From CAUTUX01 sp963532875 (GTDB lineage Bacteria > Bacillota > Clostridia > Christensenellales > CAG-917), in the NCBI GenBank assembly GCA_963532875.1, contig CAUSLO010000011.1:1-31935 (forward strand): a stretch of 31,935 nucleotides of DNA. The letters are read 5' to 3'. Position 1 is the stretch's first letter; each line of letters begins with the position of its first letter. The notes below the pieces were generated by a model, which saw nothing but the letters and a program-made list of their open reading frames with translations, searched no databases and was not told the origin of the DNA. Positions 1 to 6,563 of the stretch are shown here, in pieces. The position numbers were made by a program, and so were the translations under genes.

Positions 1-52
1 CTGTTTTACTGGGGTTTTCGTGGGTTGGTGTGCCCACAACTGTCAAAGATGA

Positions 53-667
53 GAGATAGGCATCTATGCACTTAGTAATACATCAATTGAAGAAATCACG
101 ATGCCAAATACAGTAAATAAGATTGGAGAGATAGCATTTGATGATTGTAAAAAACTGAAAACAGTAACACTAAATGAAGGCTTAAATGAAATAGGATACT
201 CAGCATTCAGTGACACATCGATCGAAACAATTACAATCCCAGGAACTGTAAACTACACAGGAAATCATGCATTCTCATTCTGTAAAAATCTAAAAACAGT
301 AACATTAAATGAGGGAGTAAAATCTATAGGAAACGCTGGATTTTTAGAGACATCAATAGAAGAAATGGTAATTCCGAGCACGGTAGAGAAAATAGAGGCA
401 TTCGCATTTCATGGCTGTATAAGGCTAAAAAAAGTAACATTAAATGAAGGATTAAAAGAGATAGGATATAATGCATTCGAAGACACATCAATCGAATCAA
501 TAACAATCCCAAGCACGGTAGAAAAGATTGAAGGGGCGGCATTTTTTCATTGTAATAACCTCACTCGAATAGACTGTAAATTAAAGAAAAGTTACGTCGA
601 AGCAAATGAGAGTAGTTTTGAAGGACTTATTACCAAAACACCTATAATCAACTGGCTCAACGGATAA
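53..667 (+). CDS. BspA-like leucine-rich-repeat protein, 5'-truncated
   Basis: The 204 visible residues are almost entirely LRR_5 (BspA/Treponema type) repeats. Two alternating units recur: one of the form IPxTVxxI..AFxxCxxLKTVTLNEG and one of the form EIGYxAFxDTSIExI. Such proteins are usually secreted or surface-attached and contribute to adhesion; no signal peptide is visible because the 5' end is missing. A Met at 101 has no ribosome binding site and lies inside a repeat, and repeat-like sequence continues upstream to 53. There the frame is closed by a TGA at 50-52, and the first 50 bases do not continue the repeat in this frame. This could be a frameshift, a recombination scar or a contig-edge artefact. 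The C-terminus (SSFEG.. to NWLNG) leaves the repeat pattern and carries no sorting motif. The family is clear; whether the gene is intact is not. Confidence 0.75.
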   Translation, partial: EIGIYALSNTSIEEITMPNTVNKIGEIAFDDCKKLKTVTLNEGLNEIGYSAFSDTSIETITIPGTVNYTGNHAFSFCKNLKTVTLNEGVKSIGNAGFLETSIEEMVIPSTVEKIEAFAFHGCIRLKKVTLNEGLKEIGYNAFEDTSIESITIPSTVEKIEGAAFFHCNNLTRIDCKLKKSYVEANESSFEGLITKTPIINWLNG

Positions 668-691
668 AGTAAAAACAATGAAATATAACGG

Positions 692-871
692 CAAGTATGG
701 ATGTCCTCACCGATGTCCATATTTCATTTATAACCATTTCCTCACATTCTAAGGTCTCTGCACTCACCGTTGATAATCCCCTCGAAAGAATCCTAATCAT
801 CAAAACTAGGGCATACAGGGGCGATATTTGGGGCAAATTCGATATGATCAGGTAGCAATTTTGGGTGCGTG
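692..871. repeat. Intergenic direct repeat, copy 1 (left flank of cassette)
   Basis: About 180 bp that reappears, diverged and with a small indel, at 3737-3925 in the same orientation. Shared landmarks in order are the hairpin at 696, CATTCTAAGGTCTC, CCGTTGATAATCCC, TCGAAAGAA, AAAACTAGGGC and, at the end, GGTAGCAATTTTGGGTGCGTG. No long conserved reading frame spans both copies; one minus-strand frame is similar over about 15 codons (SF(E/D)GIING.C.DLRM) but is broken by stops in copy 1. The pair brackets the four-gene cassette. Confidence 0.85.
696..730 (+). terminator. Terminator-like hairpin after the LRR gene
   Basis: TATGGATGT and ATGTCCATA can pair over 9 bp, two of them G-U wobbles, around the 8 nt loop CCTCACCG, followed by a T-rich tail (TTTCATTT). 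The wobbles pair only in plus-strand RNA, which fits a terminator for the gene ending at 667. The same hairpin recurs at 3743 as part of the flanking repeat. Confidence 0.5.
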
Positions 872-1094
872 TGTTTGTAGAGTATTCTTGATAATGTTTT
901 TTGTGGGGGGGATAGAAAGAATAGAACGGGTTAGAGTACAGTTTTTATTGACGATTCATTGAATGAAGATATCGTTTAGATAATGTTTTGATCCCGTTGT
1001 ATTAACATCTCTAACAAGCGATTGCTTACATAAAAGTTTGAAGTTTGTTAAACTGTATTAAACGCGTTGCACACCAACTTTTGTGAGGTACATA
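872..1094. other. Non-coding stretch upstream of the Xre gene
   Basis: No credible open frame. It includes a G-rich patch near 905 and, close to the Xre gene, an AT-rich stretch likely to hold its promoter. No confident -35/-10 pair could be assigned. Confidence 0.4.
1042..1054. promoter_or_regulatory. Possible Xre operator palindrome
   Basis: AGTTT-GTT-AAACT is a perfect inverted repeat with a 3 nt centre, about 40 nt upstream of the Xre start codon. Small Xre repressors commonly bind such short palindromes in their own promoters. Its role here is inferred from position and symmetry only. Confidence 0.35.
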
Positions 1095-1328
1095 ATGTCT
1101 ATAGGAACAAATATTAATATATTAAGAGAAGAAAAGGGATTTACTAGAGAGCAACTTGCTGATTTATTAGGCGTCACATTTAAAGTTGTTGAATCTTGGG
1201 AAAATGATGACTATCAGCCAAGCAGAGATGACCAAAAGAAGATAGCAAAGATTTTTAAAGTACCATTGTCAAGAATTAATACGACACAAGAAAAACCATT
1301 TAAAACAAAGGAAGCAATATATGATTGA
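1095..1328 (+). CDS. Small Xre/Cro-type HTH regulator
   Basis: A 77-residue protein that is almost only an HTH_3 domain. The helix-turn-helix is residues ~16-36 (TREQLADLLGVTFKVVESWEN). ATG 1095 is preferred over GTG 1083 because GTGAGG (1083-1088) then serves as the ribosome binding site, about 6 nt upstream. The next gene begins 6 nt after the stop and in the same frame. The stop is TGA, a codon rarely used as a stop in this window. It is likely an autorepressor of the downstream genes, acting at a site such as the palindrome at 1042. Family confidence is high; target is inferred. Confidence 0.8.
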   Translation: MSIGTNINILREEKGFTREQLADLLGVTFKVVESWENDDYQPSRDDQKKIAKIFKVPLSRINTTQEKPFKTKEAIYD

Positions 1329-1334
1329 GGACAC

Positions 1335-1910
1335 ATGAGGGAATATGTTGAGCGAGTAGCAAAGAAATGCAACTTGAATGATACATTAAAGAGTATTGAG
1401 TATGCAGTAGAATCACACTATGGACAAACAAGAAAAAACTCAGAAGTTCCTTACATATATCATCCCTTAAATATGGCTTGTCACGCACTGGCAATGGGGA
1501 TTAGAGATGATGCGTTAATTTCCGCAATACTTTTACACGATGTAATTGAAGATTGCGGGAAGGAAGAGCGTGAGTTACCAGTTGGAGACGAGTCAAAAGA
1601 AATAGTAAGACTTATGACAAGAAGGAAATCAAAAGAGAACACAACTGAAAGTGATATGGAAATGTACTACAATGCAATTTGCGATAATGTAAAGGCATCA
1701 ATAATAAAGTGTATTGATCGTTGCAACAATTTAACAACAATGTCGTGGGGACTTAGTAAGGAGAGGATGTTTCAAATGATAAAAGAAACTGAGAGATATT
1801 ATCCAAAGTTATTAGAAACAATAAAGAAAACAAGTGAATATAATGACATTGCTTGGCTATTAAAATATCAAATAGAAAGTATGTTAGATATATACAAGAG
1901 GTTGCTGTAG
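1335..1910 (+). CDS. Stand-alone HD-domain (p)ppGpp hydrolase-like protein (SAH type)
   Basis: 191 residues matching the hydrolase half of Rel/SpoT without synthetase, TGS or ACT domains. Visible motifs are GQTRKN.EVPYIYHP (H43), LLHDVIED (H68, D69, E72, D73) and KCIDRCNNL (D128, N132). The four Mn ligands expected for the family (two His, two Asp) and the ED pair are therefore present, so activity is plausible. The family removes the 3'-pyrophosphate of ppGpp or related alarmones. Its setting between an Xre regulator and a macro-domain gene is not that of a housekeeping rel gene and suggests a role in an accessory signalling or defence module. The true substrate could be another nucleotide. 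No ribosome binding site stronger than GAGGACAC (1327-1334) precedes ATG 1335, and translation may be coupled to the Xre gene. Confidence 0.85.
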   Translation: MREYVERVAKKCNLNDTLKSIEYAVESHYGQTRKNSEVPYIYHPLNMACHALAMGIRDDALISAILLHDVIEDCGKEERELPVGDESKEIVRLMTRRKSKENTTESDMEMYYNAICDNVKASIIKCIDRCNNLTTMSWGLSKERMFQMIKETERYYPKLLETIKKTSEYNDIAWLLKYQIESMLDIYKRLL

Positions 1911-1989
1911 AAATATAAGGAATAAAGTAGAGGTGTGCATTGCAAAGATGTTTGATATTAGTGACGTAATATATGCTCAAAGGTAATTT

Positions 1990-2508
1990 ATGGAAAGAAT
2001 TAACAAACTGCACATAGTAACTGGCACTCTATTCGACTATTTGGATGACAAAGATTTAATCGTTAATAGCAATAATAAATATATGTTATATGGCAGTGGC
2101 ATTTGTGGACAAATATATAAACGAGCAGGCATACGAGAATTAGAAGATTATTGTCAAAAAAAATTTACTAAAAATATGGAAGTGAATGAGATACGATTCA
2201 CGCCAGGTTTTGGTTTAAATGTGGATATTTTACATATCTATTGTCCAAAGTTCTTTGAATCAACAAATCCTTATGCGGAATTGCTTGATAGTTATTATTT
2301 AATATTCAATAGTGCTGCCCAAAAGGGTTATAAAAATATTATTAGTGTTAGTTTGGGAACGGGTCATCACGGTTATAAGCATGAATGTGTTGGATCTAAA
2401 GTGTATGAAAAACTAAGAGAACTTGTTGAGGAGTTTGATGTGGAGTTTTATTTAGTTCTACCAAATGAGCAAGCATCAATGTGTTATGTCTCGAGAGAGG
2501 AAACATAA
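1990..2508 (+). CDS. Macro-domain protein
   Basis: 172 residues with the macro-domain landmarks: HIVTGTLFDY (strand plus first ligand loop), DLIVNSNN (N26-N29, in place of the usual VNAAN), YGSGICGQIYKRAG (glycine-rich loop 1), and SVSLGTGHHGY (phosphate-binding loop 2). Macro domains bind or hydrolyse ADP-ribose groups, O-acetyl-ADP-ribose or related nucleotides. The Asp that MacroD-type hydrolases have in GGGGVDG corresponds to Cys39 here, so catalysis by that mechanism is doubtful and a binding or sensing role is possible. The preceding AAAGG (1979-1983) is the ribosome binding site. The stop TAA overlaps the ATG of the next gene by one base, so the two are probably translationally coupled. 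No DarT-like toxin was recognised beside it. Confidence 0.8.
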   Translation: MERINKLHIVTGTLFDYLDDKDLIVNSNNKYMLYGSGICGQIYKRAGIRELEDYCQKKFTKNMEVNEIRFTPGFGLNVDILHIYCPKFFESTNPYAELLDSYYLIFNSAAQKGYKNIISVSLGTGHHGYKHECVGSKVYEKLRELVEEFDVEFYLVLPNEQASMCYVSREET

Positions 2509-3722
2509 TGAACTCAATTATTATTAATAGAATGTATGCTGGGGAGTATTTGACTCGCGGTATTGGCGGTGGCGAGGTTATAAATTTACTTCATTCAGAT
2601 GAGGGAATAAATTATTGCTTTATTAATCCGCAAGGCTTGTTTAATTCAAGGTATGATAATACGGTTCGTGCAGTTATTCACACGAGATTATATGAAGCTG
2701 GGTGTTTTGAAGTAATAGGGGTTAGTATCTTAAATCATGAAAGTCAGTTGGTGCATGCAAAAGGATGCAGGTTAAAAGAAAAACTTGAAATTTGCTCACA
2801 GGAGTTAAAAGAATATACTAAAAAACATCCTATTAATTATGGTGGAGTTCCTTACATAAAAGATACAGAAGAATGGGTGCCTATCACTTTTAAATCAGAG
2901 AAACTGTTGTATCCGAAGAGACAAATCTTTATACTAGATTCGCATTACAATAAAACAGTTAGTGACTGTATTATTTCTTACAAAATGGCGGACAAACGTT
3001 TCGCAAAGCAGTCGTTGCATATGTATATTGACGACATTAGTACACCAGATTCCTTTAATGAAATTATGAGAATGATTAATGACGAGGAGATTTGGTGTGA
3101 AAAAATAACTAGAATAGATAATGAGAAACATAATAATCATTTCAATTTTTTAACCTTAATCGGCAAAGAGGATGATGAATTGTCTTTCTCAAATATGTTC
3201 AATTATTTTTTTAGTAAATACACTAATTTATTTGTAGACTTCGCAAGAGAAATTTTAAATATCAATATAAATCCTACATATAGTATAAAAAGAGAGTTTC
3301 ACAATATTGATTTATGGATTGAAGACGATATGAATATTCTTATTATTGAAAACAAAATAAAATCGGGAATTAATGGAGTTTCATACCGACATGATTTTAG
3401 TGATGGTGGTTTGATACAATCTCAATTATCAAAATATTATAGTTTTGCTGAAAACTATGCCAGAGAGAAACACAAGAGAGCGTCGTATTTTCTATTTTTA
3501 CCAAATCATAACAAACTAGATTTGTCATTATATGAGGGTAGTAAGTTATACAAAGAAATAAGATATAGAGATATTTATAATTATTTAGTTTCAAAAAGTG
3601 TCAATGATCCGTATTACCTAGATTTTTGTAATGCTTTATATAAGCATACAAAGGATATACCAACTGACTACAGTGAAGTGCTTTTGAGCTACCTAATTAA
3701 GCAAATCAATAAAAACAAATGA
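2508..3722 (+). CDS. PD-(D/E)XK nuclease-like protein with unrecognised N-terminal region
   Basis: 404 residues. The C-terminal half has a PD-(D/E)XK core: REFHNIDLWI (D268), IIENKI (E281, K283), then a Q-rich helix with QSQLSKYY. The arrangement D-x12-E-x-K plus the Gln helix is typical of restriction-type and other defence nucleases. The first ~210 residues (opening NRMYAGEYL..GEVINLL, then FINPQGLFNSRYDNTVRAVIHTR) match no family I can name and may be a sensor or substrate-recognition domain. ATG 2508 was chosen because GAGAGG lies at 2494-2499, and because the start overlaps the macro gene's stop (TAATG). The gene ends in tandem stops, TGA then TAG, and is followed by a hairpin at 3743. 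It closes the cassette. DNA cleavage is a family-based inference. Confidence 0.7.
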   Translation: MNSIIINRMYAGEYLTRGIGGGEVINLLHSDEGINYCFINPQGLFNSRYDNTVRAVIHTRLYEAGCFEVIGVSILNHESQLVHAKGCRLKEKLEICSQELKEYTKKHPINYGGVPYIKDTEEWVPITFKSEKLLYPKRQIFILDSHYNKTVSDCIISYKMADKRFAKQSLHMYIDDISTPDSFNEIMRMINDEEIWCEKITRIDNEKHNNHFNFLTLIGKEDDELSFSNMFNYFFSKYTNLFVDFAREILNININPTYSIKREFHNIDLWIEDDMNILIIENKIKSGINGVSYRHDFSDGGLIQSQLSKYYSFAENYAREKHKRASYFLFLPNHNKLDLSLYEGSKLYKEIRYRDIYNYLVSKSVNDPYYLDFCNALYKHTKDIPTDYSEVLLSYLIKQINKNK

Positions 3723-3736
3723 TAGGTGTAGAGTTT

Positions 3737-3925
3737 CAAGCGTATGGATGTTCTCACCGATGTCCATATTTTCTTATCCTTAAATAACTATTCCCTCGCA
3801 TTCTAAGGTCTCCGCACCCGCCGTTGATAATCCCATCGAAAGAAATCAAATTATTAAAACTAGGGCGTGTAGGGGCAATATTTGGGCTAAATTAGATATG
3901 AGCAGGTAGCAATTTTGGGTGCGTG
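3737..3925. repeat. Intergenic direct repeat, copy 2 (right flank of cassette, abuts tRNA-Ser)
   Basis: Second copy of the element at 692-871, same orientation, roughly 80% similar by eye with one indel of about 8 nt near 3775-3790. The shared sequence stops at GCGTG, two bases into the CCA end of the tRNA-Ser gene. Copy 2 is therefore the immediate downstream flank of the tRNA. No integrase or transposase gene is visible in the window. Confidence 0.85.
3743..3776 (+). terminator. Terminator-like hairpin after the cassette
   Basis: TATGGATGT pairs with ATGTCCATA across the loop TCTCACCG, followed by TTTTCTT. It is near-identical to the hairpin after the LRR gene and opens copy 2 of the repeat. 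The G-U pairs indicate plus-strand function, fitting termination of the cassette transcript. Confidence 0.6.
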
Positions 3926-4012
3926 GCGGAGAAGGAGGGATTCGAACCCCCGTAAGATTGCTCTTAAACTGATTTCGAATCAGCCTCGTTATGACCACTT
4001 CGATACTTCTCC
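3924..4012 (-). tRNA. tRNA-Ser (anticodon CGA)
   Basis: An 89 nt cloverleaf on the minus strand. The acceptor stem GGAGAAG pairs with CTTCTCC, with discriminator G and encoded CCA. The anticodon stem is GCTGA/TCAGT with loop TTCGAAA, giving anticodon CGA (codon UCG). A long variable arm, expected of tRNA-Ser, precedes the T arm containing GGTTCGAATCC. Confidence 0.95.
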
Positions 4013-4073
4013 GCAAGTGAATTAATTATATTTTATCCTCGCCGTTTATGCAATCTTGATTAGAATTTTTGAG

Positions 4074-4715
4074 ATGTCTAGTGATTTGACATATAAGCCT
4101 CAAATTAATAATATTTTCACTATGAGCAAAGAAAAACAATCAGAACTAACGAAGTATGTATTTATTTTTATAGCAACAGTAATGTTGATTTTTGGACTAA
4201 TGTTTATTTCAACAGTAAGTTCAAAGCTAGGAGATAAAGGACACATTTTTCCAGCATTTGATGATTTATCAAAAATGTTTTATCGCTATTTAATTATTTT
4301 AGCGACTATGTCTCCAAGTATTACAATTTTCACAACAGCAGCTTCAATGTTGAGAAATAAAATAGCAAGAAATGTGCTAAGTGTATTGATTGCAATTATA
4401 AATGTATTTTTAACACTCACATTAATTCCAGCATTTATCGGATTAATAAAAATGGCGGTAAATCCAACTTTTGAAGTTCCTAGAGACACAGCAAAAGAGA
4501 TGTCAAAATATTTCTTGCAGATGGGTAAAGTAGGGGCAATTGTTTTTTATGTATTTGTTATATTAATAGCAACACTCTTTATTGTTCTAGCAATATTCAA
4601 TTGCATACTTGTAGTATGCCAAAAGAAAGTTGTATTTAAGGGCGGAGTAAGAATAGTTGATTTGCCAAAATCATCAAATGATCCAATAGATAAAAATCCA
4701 GAACTATTCGCTTAA
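4074..4715 (+). CDS. Unknown integral membrane protein with four predicted helices
   Basis: 213 residues from ATG 4074; a TTG at 4056 or an ATG at 4122 are alternatives, and none has a clear ribosome binding site. Four hydrophobic stretches are evident: YVFIFIATVMLIFGLMF, YLIILATMSPSITIF, VLSVLIAIINVFLTLTLI and VGAIVFYVFVILIATLFIVL. A short cytoplasmic-looking tail follows. I recognise no family. The stop codon TAA (4713-4715) overlaps the stop of the convergent glyS gene, leaving no room for a terminator between them. It may be transcribed from a promoter next to tRNA-Ser. Confidence 0.65.
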   Translation: MSSDLTYKPQINNIFTMSKEKQSELTKYVFIFIATVMLIFGLMFISTVSSKLGDKGHIFPAFDDLSKMFYRYLIILATMSPSITIFTTAASMLRNKIARNVLSVLIAIINVFLTLTLIPAFIGLIKMAVNPTFEVPRDTAKEMSKYFLQMGKVGAIVFYVFVILIATLFIVLAIFNCILVVCQKKVVFKGGVRIVDLPKSSNDPIDKNPELFA

Positions 4716-6097
4716 TATTTAAACGCTTTTTGGAAGTAATTTTCTAGTTCAGAGATATTTACTCTTGTTTGGCACATAGTATCACGGTCTCTAACAGTTA
4801 CCGTATCGGTGTCTAGAGTTTCAAAATCAATAGTGATACAGAAAGGAGTACCTATTTCATCTTGACGCCTATATCTCTTTCCAATTGAACCACTAGTATC
4901 AAATTCACAGTTATAATTAGCAGATACAAGTTTAAATATTTCTTCAGCTTTTTCATTAAGTTGTTTCTGAAGTGGTAAGACCGCAATCTTAATTGGGGCT
5001 AGAGTAGGGTGTAATTTTAAAACAACACGAGTATCTGTAGCATCAATTTTTTCTTCTTCATATGCGTTACATAAGAATGCAAGCACCATTCTATCGACGC
5101 CAAGAGAAGGTTCAATTACGTAAGGTATATACTTCTCATTTGTAATGGGATCAATATATGATAAATCCTTTGAACTTGTTTTCATGTGTTGTGATAGGTC
5201 GTAGTCAGTTCTATCAGCAATACCCCAGAGTTCACCCCAACCGAATGGGAATAGGAATTCAAAATCAGTTGTTGCTTTTGAATAGAAGCAAAGTTCATCC
5301 TTGTCGTGATCACGTAACTTAAGATTTTCTTTTTTAATTCCTAAATCATATAGCCATTGAGTACAGAAATTTTTCCAATATTCGAACCATTCTAAATCAG
5401 TATTTGGTTTGCAGAAAAATTCTAATTCCATTTGTTCAAATTCACGAGTACGGAATGTGAAGTTTCCTGGTGTGATTTCGTTTCTAAAACTTTTTCCAAT
5501 TTGAGCAATTCCGAATGGGACTCTTTTTCTTGATGTTCTTTGAACGTTCTTAAAGTTTACAAATATACCTTGTGCAGTCTCTGGACGTAAATAAATTGTA
5601 CTTGCTGTATCTTCATTAACGCCTTGGAAAGTTTTGAACATGAGGTTAAATTTACGAATTTTAGTAAAGTTATGTTTCCCGCATATTGGGCAAACTATTT
5701 TATGTTTTTCAATTAAATCCTCTAACTCTTCATTTGATAGAGTAGCGACGTTTTGTTTTATCTTTTTCTTTTTCAAATAATCTTCAACCAAGTTGTCCGC
5801 TCTATGCCTAGATTTGCATTCCTTGCAGTCCATAAGAGGATCTGAGAAACCACCCAAGTGTCCGCTTGCTTGCCATGTAGTAGGATTCATTAATATGGCA
5901 CAATCTACACCTACGTTATAAGGCGATTCTTTAACAAATTTCTTCCACCAAGCCGCTTTAACGTTATTTTTTAATTCAACACCTAGAGGACCATAATCCC
6001 ATGTGTTTGCTAGCCCACCATATATTTCGCTACCTGGGAATACGAAGCCCCTATTTTTTGCAAGTGCAACCAATTTATCCATTGTTAATGTCGCCAT
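4712..6097 (-). CDS. glyS: Glycyl-tRNA synthetase, single-chain class II
   Basis: Charges tRNA-Gly with glycine in the cytoplasm. The 461-residue length is usual for the alpha2-type GlyRS. Visible motifs are RPETAQGIF (171-179), FRNEITP motif 2 (204-210) and EFEQMELEF (219-227). The zinc-binding pairs CKEC (C91, C94) and CPIC (C136, C139) are intact, and the C-terminal anticodon-binding domain (RYRRQDEIGTPFC) is present. ATG 6097 is chosen because AGAGG sits about 6 nt upstream; an upstream extension to 6148 lacks homology. No T-box leader sequence is present, unlike many Bacillota glyS genes. Confidence 0.95.
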   Translation of the reverse strand: MATLTMDKLVALAKNRGFVFPGSEIYGGLANTWDYGPLGVELKNNVKAAWWKKFVKESPYNVGVDCAILMNPTTWQASGHLGGFSDPLMDCKECKSRHRADNLVEDYLKKKKIKQNVATLSNEELEDLIEKHKIVCPICGKHNFTKIRKFNLMFKTFQGVNEDTASTIYLRPETAQGIFVNFKNVQRTSRKRVPFGIAQIGKSFRNEITPGNFTFRTREFEQMELEFFCKPNTDLEWFEYWKNFCTQWLYDLGIKKENLKLRDHDKDELCFYSKATTDFEFLFPFGWGELWGIADRTDYDLSQHMKTSSKDLSYIDPITNEKYIPYVIEPSLGVDRMVLAFLCNAYEEEKIDATDTRVVLKLHPTLAPIKIAVLPLQKQLNEKAEEIFKLVSANYNCEFDTSGSIGKRYRRQDEIGTPFCITIDFETLDTDTVTVRDRDTMCQTRVNISELENYFQKAFKY

Positions 6098-6133
6098 TTG
6101 TACCTCTTTAAAATATATATATGTAATACGTTG

Positions 6134-6162
6134 ATGATATAAAAACACATGCTATTTTGCAA
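6134..6162 (-). promoter_or_regulatory. Candidate glyS promoter
   Basis: On the minus strand, TTGCAA (6162-6157) and TATCAT (6139-6134) are separated by 17 nt. This would give a leader of about 30 nt containing the ribosome binding site. Both hexamers are imperfect. Confidence 0.35.
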
Positions 6163-6545
6163 CTTTTATCAATCACGCAGAGGATATTGGGTTAGTATGA
6201 ACCTTGTTGATATTAATTGGATAAAAATCATTAATTGATAACGTTATTGGTATAGTTTAGCGATTGCAAAAAATTTCATTCAAAGTATATTCTGAATTAA
6301 TTATAGGATTAGACGCACTAACACAGCGAAAAATTTTATTTAGCAAGATTTCAAATACTAAAAAAAAGAATAAAATTTTAATATAAGGTTTTTTCTGCAA
6401 GTTGTCGTCAAGAGGATATCTTAGGGCGGAGGTAAAGGATTAGATTGAGAAAATGTCATAGCAAGTAAATGAGGGGCTTTTTTAATTAGATGCTGTCAAA
6501 TAGCAAAAATTATCAAAATCCGTCTATGTAGTTTATTTAAAAATT

Positions 6546-6554
6546 TGTTATAAT
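6546..6554 (+). promoter_or_regulatory. Extended -10 promoter of coaX
   Basis: TG-T-TATAAT, a perfect extended -10 element, ends 9 nt before ATG 6564. Transcription would start about 3 nt or fewer before the start codon, giving a leaderless or nearly leaderless mRNA. No good -35 hexamer is present at 17 nt. Confidence 0.6.
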
Positions 6555-6563
6555 GTTTCTCAA

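Larger units (their letters stand above)
6098..6563. other. 466 bp gap between divergent glyS and coaX
   Basis: No credible gene. It holds the two promoters and an AT-only perfect inverted repeat, AAAATTTTATT (6330-6340) with AATAAAATTTT (6369-6379), enclosing 28 nt. A G-rich patch (GGGCGGAGG) lies near 6424. No T-box or recognised riboswitch was seen. Confidence 0.5.

Noticed and set aside
1933..1986. 17-codon frame from GTG 1933 between the HD and macro genes
   Set aside because: It has only a partial ribosome binding site, no recognisable content, and ends just before the macro start; chance is the simplest explanation.
1990..3722. DarTG-type toxin-antitoxin pair
   Set aside because: A macro domain is present, but the neighbouring protein has a PD-(D/E)XK core and no recognisable DarT-type ADP-ribosyltransferase motifs, and the macro protein lacks the DarG C-terminal domain.
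692..3925. Classical tRNA-targeted integrative element with attL/attR
   Set aside because: The repeated sequence is the tRNA's downstream flank and includes only two bases of the tRNA itself, and no integrase gene is present. A repeat-bounded cassette is the safer description.
6330..6379. Rho-independent terminator from the AT-rich inverted repeat
   Set aside because: The stem contains only A-T pairs with a 28 nt loop, and no gene ends there on either strand.
6098..6563. T-box riboswitch for glyS
   Set aside because: No T-box consensus (GGGTGGNACCGCG-like) is found on the minus strand upstream of glyS.
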